From JAIVJG01 sp964236735 (GTDB taxonomy: Bacteria; Acidobacteriota; Blastocatellia; Pyrinomonadales; Pyrinomonadaceae): 64,000 nt of DNA. How positions within the stretch are numbered: the stretch's first letter is position 1; each line of letters begins with the position of its first letter. This document shows, in pieces, positions 1 to 7,426 of this stretch. The stretch spans positions 33,297-97,296 of the forward strand of contig CAXSFM010000016.1 of NCBI GenBank assembly GCA_964236735.1, written 5' to 3'. The position numbers and the translations under genes were made by a program. The notes beneath the pieces were generated by a model. It had not been told where the DNA came from, searched no databases, and saw only the letters and a program-made list of their open reading frames with translations.

Positions 1-2
1 GC

Positions 3-326
3 GCGTCGCTCGATAGTGTGTATCGCTTACGCGCGCGCGATGGCGAGCGTCCCGGCGCGCACGGTCGTCATGGCAACGACGACATTTTCGAGAACATGAA
101 GCGTGATCTGAATTTGAGCGAGCAGCAAGCGACGGAGATACGCGCGATCCTCGAACAGACACGCAACGAGTATCGCAATCTACGCAGTGAAGTACATCCG
201 CGTTACGAGACCGTGCGGCAAAATGCGCGCGCACGCATTCGTACTTTGCTGACGCCCGAACAACAGAAACTTTTTGACGTGAAGACCGCCGAACATGATG
301 CAAAGCGCGAAGGCGACGAGAAATAG
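3..326 (+). CDS. Spy/CpxP-like periplasmic protein, 3' end
   Basis: The frame is open to the left edge of the window, so the gene begins outside and only about 107 residues are visible. The C-terminal part reads LNLSEQQATEIRAILEQTR followed later by LLTPEQQKLF. These are two copies of the L(T/S)xxQ helix motif typical of the Spy/CpxP/heavy-metal-sensor family, small all-helical periplasmic proteins that act as chaperones or stress sensors. The region is rich in Arg, Glu and Gln with no membrane segment in the visible part, which fits a periplasmic helical hairpin. The signal peptide would lie upstream and cannot be checked. The next gene is convergent on the minus strand. Family assignment rests on the motif only; the exact role is unknown. 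Confidence 0.6.
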   Translation, partial: ASLDSVYRLRARDGERPGAHGRHGNDDIFENMKRDLNLSEQQATEIRAILEQTRNEYRNLRSEVHPRYETVRQNARARIRTLLTPEQQKLFDVKTAEHDAKREGDEK

Positions 327-424
327 TTATCGAACTTGATGAAATCTCTAAGCTTTATCAAGCTCCGCTTTCGGTAGTTGCTGACCGCTTCGATATAGCT
401 ATCGCGAACGGAAAAGCGTTCATC

Positions 425-2029
425 TCAAGGGACGACCTCGCCCGCTTTACTCACCTGCCCTTCAATCAAAAACAATGCGGCGAGCGCGCTCAAGAGTGCG
501 AGTCCCGCGCTGATGTACGCGATGAGGCGGAAGCCTGCGACGAACGAGTCGCCGATGGCTTGTTTGACCGCTGCTTGCGTCTCAACGCTCAAGGCATCCG
601 GCACTTTCATACCGGCGAGACTGCCGCGCCTCTCTTCCAGTTGCGCGCGCGTTTCAGACGGTAGCTCAAGCGTTGTTAGCCGCCGCTCGAAATGTGAGTT
701 GAAGGCGTGCGCCATGAAGATGCCGAAGACAGCAATGGCGAGCAGGCCCGCAGTGCGCGAGACGGTGTTGTTGATGCCCGACGCGATGCCCGCCTGATGC
801 TCTTCGACAGCACCCATCACAGTGGTCGTCAAAGGCGCGACGCTCACCACCATGCCGAAGCTCATCACGATGGTGGCGGGAAAGAAACTCGTCCAGTAAC
901 TTCCCGCATCTGCGCCGGGCAGTGAGAACAGCGCGAACCCCGCGCCCGCCATGATGGGGCCGACGACGAGCGGCAACTTCGAGCCGTAATGCGCGACCAG
1001 ACCGCCCGCCCAGCGCGAGAGCACGAACATCATCAAGACGAATGGCAACAGCGCCGCACCGGCTGCGGTCGCCGTGTAACCCTGCACCTGTATGAGATTG
1101 AAGGGCAGAAAATAGAGCAGGATACTGAGGGCGGCGTACAACGTCAGCGTCAACAGATTTGCGCCCGCGAAAGTTGCCGAGCGGAAAAGTCCGAGCGGCA
1201 TCATCGGCGCACGCTCGCGCCACTCGGCAAAGATAAAAAGGGCGAGCGCGGACGCTCCGACAATCAAGCTCGTGATGACGCGCGCGTCGCCGAAGCCCCG
1301 CGTGTTCGACTCGATCAAGCCATAGACCACGCCGCCCAGACCCAACGTCGCGAGGAGTGCGCCGGCAAAATCCAGACGCTCGGACGCTTCCCGGTCTCGG
1401 CTTTCAGGCACGCGCCGCCACACGATGAACAGCACGGCAATGGCGAGCGGCACGTTGATGAAAAATATCCAGCGCCAGGAAAAATTCTGGATCAGCCAGC
1501 CGCCTAAAACAGGGCCGAGACCTGCGGCAATCGCCGTGAAACCCGACCAAGTGCCGATGGCGCGACCGCGCTCTGCTTTCGGAAATGACGCGCTGATAAT
1601 CGCCAGACTGCCCGGCACGAGCAATGCCGCGCCCACGCCCTGTACCGCCCGCGCGATGATGAGATGAGATGTGTTCGGTGAAAGTCCGCACCAGATGGAC
1701 GCAACGGCGAAGAGCGCGACACCTGCGGCAAAGATTTTCTTTCTTCCGTAATGGTCGCCCAGTGAACCGCCGACGAGAAGCAGCGCGGCGAGCATCAGCG
1801 CATAAGATTCAACAATCCATTGCGCGTCGGTCGCGCTCGCGTTGAGTTCGCGTTGCAGGACGGGCAGCGCGACGTTGACCACTGTGCCGTCTATGAAAGT
1901 GATGCTTGAGCCGAGGATCGTCGCCGCCAACACCCAATGCCCTGTGCTTTTGTCGCCGGAAGTTTTAGCACTGGCAGACCCTGCATGGATGACGCCCTCG
2001 TCGCAGGGCGCTCTGACATTGATCGCCAA
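425..2029 (-). CDS. DHA2-family MFS drug efflux transporter
   Basis: A 534-residue protein with about 14 hydrophobic segments, the length and topology of the DHA2 (EmrB/QacA) family of proton-driven drug exporters in the inner membrane. Visible motifs include SITFIDGTVVNVALPVLQ in helix 1, GGSLGDHYGRKK (motif A, loop 2-3), and GPVLGGWLIQ (motif C, helix 5, typical of exporters). The start is a TTG preceded by a strong GGGGAGGGG ribosome site; no better ATG lies upstream. The 88-residue gene 38 bases upstream on the same strand is probably cotranscribed. No TetR-type regulator is adjacent, so the inducer and substrate cannot be guessed. The C-terminal 40 residues contain one more hydrophobic segment, as is usual for 14-helix members. 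Confidence 0.9.
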   Translation of the reverse strand: MAINVRAPCDEGVIHAGSASAKTSGDKSTGHWVLAATILGSSITFIDGTVVNVALPVLQRELNASATDAQWIVESYALMLAALLLVGGSLGDHYGRKKIFAAGVALFAVASIWCGLSPNTSHLIIARAVQGVGAALLVPGSLAIISASFPKAERGRAIGTWSGFTAIAAGLGPVLGGWLIQNFSWRWIFFINVPLAIAVLFIVWRRVPESRDREASERLDFAGALLATLGLGGVVYGLIESNTRGFGDARVITSLIVGASALALFIFAEWRERAPMMPLGLFRSATFAGANLLTLTLYAALSILLYFLPFNLIQVQGYTATAAGAALLPFVLMMFVLSRWAGGLVAHYGSKLPLVVGPIMAGAGFALFSLPGADAGSYWTSFFPATIVMSFGMVVSVAPLTTTVMGAVEEHQAGIASGINNTVSRTAGLLAIAVFGIFMAHAFNSHFERRLTTLELPSETRAQLEERRGSLAGMKVPDALSVETQAAVKQAIGDSFVAGFRLIAYISAGLALLSALAALFLIEGQVSKAGEVVP

Positions 2030-2067
2030 CGCTTTCCCCTCCCCTACTCACTACTTCTTGTTTTCCA

Positions 2068-2334
2068 TCACCCGCCCTCATCGCTCGCTTCAGGCTCCAG
2101 AGACTGCAACGCGCGTTCGAGCATGGCGCGATGCGCCGGATTAGTCGCCCGCCCGAGCTGCTCCCCAAGACGCGCTCTGGAAAGTCTCACGGACTCATTC
2201 ATTGCTATGCGCGCGCGATCTTCGGGCGTGGATTTCTCCTTCCGCGCATGATGACGCGCATCTATCGCTTCCTGCTGCCGTTCAAGCGCCTGCTCCATGC
2301 TTCCGGCGAGTGCGTCTCCATCCCAACCTGCCAT
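2068..2334 (-). CDS. Small charged hypothetical protein, 88 aa
   Basis: ATG start preceded by an AAAAGGAAAAA ribosome site at good spacing. The product is rich in Ala, Arg and Glu, predicted mostly helical, with no membrane segment or signal peptide, hence probably cytoplasmic. I do not recognise a family. It lies 38 bases upstream of the efflux transporter on the same strand and is likely cotranscribed with it. On its other side, 29 bases separate it from the stop of the recombinase, so it also sits at the left border of the inserted element and could mark the chromosomal junction. Confidence 0.6.
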   Translation of the reverse strand: MAGWDGDALAGSMEQALERQQEAIDARHHARKEKSTPEDRARIAMNESVRLSRARLGEQLGRATNPAHRAMLERALQSLEPEASDEGG

Positions 2335-2363
2335 AAATATTTTTCCTTTTCAGTGGTTCAAGT

Positions 2364-3320
2364 TTACTCTTCATCATACCCCAGAAAGTTGACGGCGTTC
2401 TGATCGAGGTTCTCCCGACCGTGGTCGTAGCGCATCACCGTCTTGGGATCTTTGTGCTTACTCATCATCTGCACCTGCCGGTAGGAGAGACCGCTATCCA
2501 GAGCTTTCGTGATCGCCGTCCGTCGCAGGTCATGTGGCGAGAGATTTCCGATGCGCGAATAATCAGCCCACTTCTTGACGATGTTCTGCACCATTCTGGT
2601 CGAGAGCGCTCTATTGAAATCAAGCGTGCGGTAATTCGTGTGTGGCTGGAAGAGATGCGCGTCCTCGCCATCACAGCGCTGCACCTCGCGCCTTTTTCTG
2701 TCCAGTTTCAGGTAAGCATCCACCGCCTCTTTGACTTCTTTCGGCAGCGGCCAGACCTCTTCCCTGCCCCCTTTCACCTTGCACTTCAGAATCCAACGTC
2801 CCTGACTCCACTTGATGGAGGATGCGCGCAAACTGCATACCTCCGAGACGCGCAGAGAGAGCCTGAGCATGACGAGCATCAAGGCGTAGTCGCGCGCGCC
2901 CTCCGACTTCTCTCTATCCGGCCCTGAGAGCAGATAACGCACTTCCTTTGAGATAAGCGCCCGACCGGCTGGCTCGGATTTCAACTCCGGCGGTGAAACC
3001 AATTTCGTCGAAGCCGGGTTGAGTGAGATTGCCCCGGCAGCCTTCAGATATTCAAAGAAGGAGCGGATGACTGAAAGTTTGAAGGCGACCGTGGCCGCGC
3101 TCTTCTTCTGTGCGCGTAGATGATCCCGCCAGCGGAGTACGTCGTTCGGCACGACCTCTGTGGGATGTTTGTTGCCGATGAACTGAAAGAAGTCTGAGAC
3201 ACCCCGTCGGTACGCCCGGCGGGTTTCTTCGGAGACAGACTTATTGATGAACGGGGTGGCGCTTTTAAGGTTAAAACTCTTCGGTGCGATATCTCCGTGG
3301 CGAAGAATTTCGGGGATCAT
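2364..3320 (-). CDS. Tyrosine recombinase (XerC/D-like integrase)
   Basis: Site-specific recombinase of about 318 residues with the complete catalytic set of the tyrosine recombinase family. With an ATG start at 3320 these are R157 in SLRVSEVCSLRA, K183 in KVKGGREEVW, H263 and R266 in SPHDLRRTAI, H289 in SKHKDP, and the nucleophile Y298 in VMRYDHGR. An N-terminal SAM-like core-binding domain spans roughly residues 25-100. A TTG at 3390-3392 would add 24 residues, but neither start has a clear ribosome site and I prefer the ATG. The gene is the distal member of the plasmid-like element and probably mediates its integration or resolves multimers. No tRNA gene is adjacent, so the attachment site is not of the usual tRNA type. 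Confidence 0.9.
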   Translation of the reverse strand: MIPEILRHGDIAPKSFNLKSATPFINKSVSEETRRAYRRGVSDFFQFIGNKHPTEVVPNDVLRWRDHLRAQKKSAATVAFKLSVIRSFFEYLKAAGAISLNPASTKLVSPPELKSEPAGRALISKEVRYLLSGPDREKSEGARDYALMLVMLRLSLRVSEVCSLRASSIKWSQGRWILKCKVKGGREEVWPLPKEVKEAVDAYLKLDRKRREVQRCDGEDAHLFQPHTNYRTLDFNRALSTRMVQNIVKKWADYSRIGNLSPHDLRRTAITKALDSGLSYRQVQMMSKHKDPKTVMRYDHGRENLDQNAVNFLGYDEE

Positions 3321-3480
3321 TGCTTCGATAGGCAAAGGGAGCAACCTCTCTGAACGATTTGAGGAGCAATAACACTGTGAAGCATGTCGCAATCGGTTTA
3401 CTTAGTCAATCAATTTATTCGTAAAAGATGCATTATCGGAAATATAATTTGTAACCGTGAAACATTCATCTCCATGTGAC

Positions 3481-4584
3481 TTACTTCTTTTCTTCCTGAT
3501 TGCCTACCGGATTAGTTAACTTCTCGTGCCTGCATTTCGCGACGCCCTTTTCATAGCCGCCCGGATACCACATGCCGCTGCCGAAGCAGTCAACGCATTC
3601 TGCCGCATTCACTGTAGGTTGAACTGCCGGCGCTTCCTTCTCTTCACGATCAAGCTGCGCCTTCTCTTTCTTGAAAAGACGACGGCGCAGATGTTCAGCA
3701 AGAAATGATGGAGCGCTTGAGACTGATGTGCGTCCTGCGGCAATTTTCAACTCTGTGACTAGCACCTCTGCCACCTCTGCCCAGCGTGCTGTATCCGATG
3801 CAGAGGGTTCTCTACCCGTCACGTCCTTCGTGGCCTGCTTCAGTGCGGAGCACATGGCGGCGAAAGCCTCATCATCATCGCTCCGCTCAGTATTAGTCTT
3901 AAAAGAAGTCTTAGCTGGCTCCGAAGTAGTAATAGACTCAAGGGTTTGACCCTCACCACCACTCCCCGAAAATTGGGTATATCCACTACTCGTTTTTTGA
4001 CTAGTGGTGACTAGTGGTGACTGGTGGTGAGTCGTGGTGAGTCGTGGTGAGTCCTCTGGGAGTCGTACCTCATATTCTGAACCTTCAGTCGAGCCAAGCT
4101 CCCAGTGTCTTACGATCAACCCTACAGTCATTAGATGCCGCACATGATTGTCAATGGTTTTAAGATTCTTGATGCCCGTCCATTCGAGGAGGTCACGGCG
4201 CGATGCTCTCACAAGACTGCGCGGGACAATTGCGCCTATCGTGCGAAGATAAAGCGCATCATAAATCTTCTTGCTTGATCCGGGAAAAAGCCCGGATGGC
4301 ATAGCATCCCGCTCGAGACTATTTGCGCGGCGATTGAAGTCCCGGGCTGGCGCAATGGATTCTCGATGACTGGTGGTGACTGGTGGTGACTGGTGGTGAC
4401 TGGTGGTGACTGGTGGTGACTCCCCTAAAATCTTCGGAATATCTTCTTGTGGCGCATCGTGTGAGCCCTCAAGTAGAAAGGCTAAAGTCTTGCGTGCCGG
4501 AGACTTACTCTCCGGCGCCGCACGCTCAAGCGCTTCGTTCGCCCGTTGCGTTGCTGGCGATTGTTTGGTTTTCTGTTGTGACAT
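3481..4584 (-). CDS. Rep-like winged-helix protein with repeat-encoded segments
   Basis: A 367-residue protein, probably the replication initiator or main DNA-binding protein of the element. Residues about 100-175 look like a winged helix (LYLRTIGAIVPRSLVRASRR, then KTIDNHVRHLMTVGLIVRHW). The C-terminus carries a likely zinc site with C330, C333, C351 and H353. Two low-complexity segments rich in Ser, Pro, Thr and His (about residues 56-75 and 180-195) flank the winged helix and are encoded by 10-bp tandem repeats. The ATG start has a GAGG ribosome site at good spacing and lies 59 bases inside the end of parA, so the two are translationally coupled. No family name can be given from sequence alone. 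A phage-type replication or transcription-control protein is the alternative. Confidence 0.6.
   Translation of the reverse strand: MSQQKTKQSPATQRANEALERAAPESKSPARKTLAFLLEGSHDAPQEDIPKILGESPPVTTSHHQSPPVTTSHRESIAPARDFNRRANSLERDAMPSGLFPGSSKKIYDALYLRTIGAIVPRSLVRASRRDLLEWTGIKNLKTIDNHVRHLMTVGLIVRHWELGSTEGSEYEVRLPEDSPRLTTTHHQSPLVTTSQKTSSGYTQFSGSGGEGQTLESITTSEPAKTSFKTNTERSDDDEAFAAMCSALKQATKDVTGREPSASDTARWAEVAEVLVTELKIAAGRTSVSSAPSFLAEHLRRRLFKKEKAQLDREEKEAPAVQPTVNAAECVDCFGSGMWYPGGYEKGVAKCRHEKLTNPVGNQEEKK
4001..4050. repeat. Five degenerate 10-bp tandem repeats (iteron-like), array 2
   Basis: Five consecutive 10-bp units: CTAGTGGTGA twice, CTGGTGGTGA once, GTCGTGGTGA twice. All share the core GTGGTGA. 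The array lies inside the rep-like gene, immediately after its winged-helix coding part, and has the same unit length and phase as the perfect array at 4371-4420. Confidence 0.85.
4371..4420. repeat. Five perfect 10-bp tandem repeats (iteron-like), array 1
   Basis: Five perfect copies of TGGTGGTGAC in direct tandem, inside the rep-like coding sequence. A 10-bp unit is not a multiple of three, so the protein repeats every 10 residues and all three frames of the unit are used. One unit equals about one helical turn, which would place protein-binding sites on one face of the DNA. This fits an iteron-like function better than a purely coding one, but function is inferred. Confidence 0.9.
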
Positions 4585-5311
4585 GAACGACCTCTTTAGC
4601 TAGACGACTGTAATCCAGATAGCCGCTGGAGCGCTGATAATCAAGAAGGGGGCGTCCAGCTGACATGGCAACCGAAATATCCGTATTGAGATTGATCTTG
4701 GCGTCGAGCAAGTGTGTGGCGAACTCTTCAGCGAGACGATTCCGAAGATTCTCGGACTCTTTGACACCCTGCCGAAAGAAAGTCTGCAGCGCGAGTACTT
4801 TCCACCTTTTGCCGAAAGCTTGGCTTAGTCCAGACATCAAGTCGAGCAGTTCCAACGCTTCTTTAAGAGCAAGCGACGACGAGATGGGAACAATTACATA
4901 ATCGGCGGCCATCAGCGCGTTGACAGTGAGCAGTCCGAGATTGGGCGGACAGTCTATAATCCCGTACTCATAGTCGAGCGCATCAAGCGTGATCTTTAAT
5001 TTTTCCTCACGGCGATAGACATTGCGGAGTTCAACTTCACCCATCGCAAGTTCGCGGTTCGCCGGTAAAAGGAACGTGTGTTCTCTGAGCGAGCGGATTG
5101 CATCGTCGGCCTGCGCCTTCCCGAATAAGACATCGTAAATCGTCGGAGAAAGCAGGGTAGCGTCGAGCGCGAAACCCTGCGCGCAGTGTCCCTGCGGATC
5201 GAAGTCGACGATGAGAGTTTTGTGTTTAAGACCAAGAAATGCTGCCAAGTTGACGGATGTGGCAGTCTTTCCCACACCGCCTTTCTGATTGGCAATAGCG
5301 ATGATCTTCAT
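4526..5311 (-). CDS. parA: ParA-family partition ATPase
   Basis: A 261-residue ParA/Soj-type ATPase with the deviant Walker A QKGGVGKTATSVNLAA at residues 9-24, the switch segment IVDFDPQGH, and DYVIVPISSSLALKEAL in the later part. ParA proteins move and segregate low-copy plasmids or chromosomes by ATP-dependent binding to the nucleoid. The length is that of the small, HTH-less ParA class. Its partner ParB is not visible; the Rep-like protein or the small HTH protein encoded next to it could supply the DNA-binding role. Its ATG overlaps the stop of the HTH gene by 4 bases (ATGA), and its 3' end overlaps the rep-like start by 59 bases, so the three genes form one transcript. Confidence 0.92.
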   Translation of the reverse strand: MKIIAIANQKGGVGKTATSVNLAAFLGLKHKTLIVDFDPQGHCAQGFALDATLLSPTIYDVLFGKAQADDAIRSLREHTFLLPANRELAMGEVELRNVYRREEKLKITLDALDYEYGIIDCPPNLGLLTVNALMAADYVIVPISSSLALKEALELLDLMSGLSQAFGKRWKVLALQTFFRQGVKESENLRNRLAEEFATHLLDAKINLNTDISVAMSAGRPLLDYQRSSGYLDYSRLAKEVVHVTTENQTIASNATGERSA

Positions 5312-5520
5312 GCAGCTTTCCTCCGCTCTTCGTCGGTCGGTCGCCCGGCTTTGCCGTAAACCTTAACTCCGATGAGTGCCTGCTCTTCGATGGCATGCTC
5401 ATGCCCCAGTTTGTGTGCCCGGAGTTTCCCGTTTGCAATCAGCTTGCGAACGCGGCGGTCACTGACTCCAAGACGAGAGGCGGCCTCTTTAACAGTCAAT
5501 AGCTTCATGTCCACGAACAT
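5308..5520 (-). CDS. Small excisionase/MerR-type HTH DNA-binding protein
   Basis: A 70-residue protein that begins with MKLLTVKEAASRLGVSDRRV after four extra residues, the classic helix-turn-helix of the excisionase/DNA-binding-domain family. In this class it acts as a recombination directionality factor or as a repressor. The start is an ATG at 5520 or, just as plausible, the second ATG at 5508. An 8-bp inverted repeat covers the first ATG, so autorepression is likely. The gene is first in the HTH-parA-rep transcript and overlaps parA by ATGA. It could serve as the centromere-binding partner of ParA, since no ParB is present; this is inference. Confidence 0.8.
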   Translation of the reverse strand: MFVDMKLLTVKEAASRLGVSDRRVRKLIANGKLRAHKLGHEHAIEEQALIGVKVYGKAGRPTDEERRKAA

Positions 5521-5539
5521 TACTTGAAAAATAATGTTC
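5515..5539. promoter_or_regulatory. Perfect 8-bp inverted repeat over the HTH gene start
   Basis: GAACATTA (5515-5522) and TAATGTTC (5532-5539) are perfect inverted arms with a 9-base spacer. The left arm contains the ATG start of the HTH gene. Position and symmetry suggest the operator for the small HTH protein, or a centromere-like site for the partition system. The core is only 8 bp per arm, so chance is not excluded. Confidence 0.5.
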
Positions 5540-5734
5540 CGTCAATGGATATTTTTCTTAACAATGTGCCATTGATGATTTAGATCCCCTAACAAAACCT
5601 CAGAAACGAGGTGAAACTCTGAGATATTGAAACCAACCCTATCCAGCAAACAGGGTTCTGTTAGAGGACTTGAATTCAACTTGGAAGTGCAACTTTGACA
5701 ATGGCAAGTAATAGTGAAAAAACAGTGGCAACTT

Positions 5735-7363
5735 TTAGGGAACGATAGTTTGGAATGAGCGTCTGAGCATAAGCAGATCAACGTTAATACGACGCTCCGG
5801 TTGTGGGTTCCTGAAAATATTTCTAAACACTTTGATCTGCGCTCCGTGATAGTCCGGCTCGTTACTGTCAAGTGTGACGGTTTCTTCGAGATTAAATCGT
5901 TCGGGGTGATTCACGACAACTTGTCTCACCTGATCCTCCGCAGGAACTTGTTCAGCCTGCTTCGCCTCCGCCACGATGATGAACTCCGGGTCGTAGTTGA
6001 AGATCATATCCAGAATATCTTGATCGCTAGTGGCGAATTGCTTAAAGCCAACTTCTTTGTTGACGAGCACGCTGTAGAAGAGCTTGTCTGCACGGAGCGT
6101 CCAGAGACGGCGGGCGGGATCATGGCGTCGCAGTTGATAGATAAAGTCGCCGTTCAGTCTTCCGACGAACAAACAGAACGGGGAAGTGTCTGAACGCTCC
6201 GCGACGAAGCGTGCGGCATCCTCGTAGCCACGGACGTAGTGTCTGGGTTTCGCCAGATTCGTCGCCGCCATCGCACACACGACGCACGCGGCCACAGGGA
6301 CGAAAAACTTCGATGACCGCGCCTGACGTGCGATGAATGCAATCCCCACGGCGGCGAACAAAGAGAACGCCGGTATCCAGTAAATCGTGTGTCGCGAATC
6401 CGTCTCGCCAATCGGCGTGAAGGTCACGTAGGTGGCGATGATGAGCGCGAAGTAAATCAGCGAAGTTTGACGCCGCGCCGTCGTGACTCCGGCGATGATT
6501 CCGATGACGGACGGGACTAACGCAAACCAACCGAACTGCAACGGAAGCAATGACAAATAAAAGTAGTATCTGTTCAGTGATAAGTAGCCGGGGAAGTTTG
6601 GCGAGAGAGATTCCGACGCCTGTCTAAAGTGAAACCAGCCGACGCCGCTGGCGGTCAAAGCGTAGAACGGCAGCACGATGAGCAGCGCGAAGGCTGCGAC
6701 CGTCAGCACTTCTTTTCTAATCAACACTTTCGTCTGCTGGCGAACGATGAGCAGGCTTAAAAATAGCGGCAGCAGATAAATAGCATCGAATCTGGTTAAA
6801 GCGGTGAGCGCGGAGAAAAGACCCGCCAGCACGATGTCGCGTCGGCGTTCCAGATCAAGATAGCGTATGAAGTGGTAGGTCGCGGCCAGCCCCAACGCCA
6901 GCGTCGGCATTTCGAGCATGACGTAGTGTGACAACTCGAACACGAGCGGCGAAAGGCCGAAGATCAACAACGTCACGGCTGCGGTGCGCGCATCATGCGT
7001 GCGGCAGACGAGTCTGAACAAATAGACGCAAGCCATCGCCACGAAGACTCCGATCAACGCCTGCGGCACGTTGATGGATGTGCCGAAGATGCTCATCAAC
7101 AAGCCTTCGAGGATATAAAAAAACGGGGGCCAGACTAACAAGCCGAGCGCCGGATATTGCAGGTAATAGTTGATCGTGTACTCGCGTAAGTTCCAGACCG
7201 GCAGGTCGTGTAGCACATCTCTGAAGTAAACCCCGGTCATCACATGCCGGGTTTCATCGTTGTAAAAAAATGGCTCGCTGAACCGATACACGCCGGCATG
7301 AATCGCGCCGAGTGTCAGCAACAAGACAAAAAGGAGGAGCAGCTTTTTTTGACGTTCGTCCAT
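5735..7363 (-). CDS. GT39/ArnT-like membrane glycosyltransferase
   Basis: A 542-residue integral membrane protein with about 10-12 hydrophobic helices in the N-terminal 400 residues and a soluble C-terminal part. The first periplasmic loop carries YNDETRH (N35, D36, E37), the place of the catalytic acidic residue of GT-C enzymes of the PMT/ArnT family. These use polyprenyl-phosphate sugars as donors and work on the periplasmic face of the inner membrane. The GT39 assignment is to the superfamily; donor and acceptor are unknown. It is the last gene of the minus-strand glycan operon, 63 bases after the FAD oxidoreductase. ATG start. The 194 bases between it and the plasmid-like element contain only short inverted repeats. 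Confidence 0.8.
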   Translation of the reverse strand: MDERQKKLLLLFVLLLTLGAIHAGVYRFSEPFFYNDETRHVMTGVYFRDVLHDLPVWNLREYTINYYLQYPALGLLVWPPFFYILEGLLMSIFGTSINVPQALIGVFVAMACVYLFRLVCRTHDARTAAVTLLIFGLSPLVFELSHYVMLEMPTLALGLAATYHFIRYLDLERRRDIVLAGLFSALTALTRFDAIYLLPLFLSLLIVRQQTKVLIRKEVLTVAAFALLIVLPFYALTASGVGWFHFRQASESLSPNFPGYLSLNRYYFYLSLLPLQFGWFALVPSVIGIIAGVTTARRQTSLIYFALIIATYVTFTPIGETDSRHTIYWIPAFSLFAAVGIAFIARQARSSKFFVPVAACVVCAMAATNLAKPRHYVRGYEDAARFVAERSDTSPFCLFVGRLNGDFIYQLRRHDPARRLWTLRADKLFYSVLVNKEVGFKQFATSDQDILDMIFNYDPEFIIVAEAKQAEQVPAEDQVRQVVVNHPERFNLEETVTLDSNEPDYHGAQIKVFRNIFRNPQPERRINVDLLMLRRSFQTIVP

Positions 7364-7426
7364 GAGATCGCGGCGTGCGATTTAGACCGGCGACGTTTCA
7401 GCGTCGAACAGTTGGAGAGTGGCAGA

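Larger units (their letters stand above)
2337..5557. mobile_element. Integrated plasmid-like element (int-rep-parA-HTH)
   Basis: Four minus-strand genes (HTH, ParA, Rep-like, tyrosine recombinase) form a compact unit with plasmid-type functions between an efflux operon and a polysaccharide operon. The borders are tentative. A 9-bp direct repeat ATATTTTTC occurs at 2337-2345 and 5549-5557, exactly outside the first and last genes, followed by (C)TT on both sides. It is AT-rich and short, so it may be chance. No conjugation, relaxase or phage structural genes are seen. The element is therefore either a small integrated plasmid or a domesticated remnant. Confidence 0.55.

Noticed and set aside
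4001..4420. The 10-bp repeats as a CRISPR array
   Set aside because: Units are too short, have no spacers, lie within a coding frame, and no cas gene is near.
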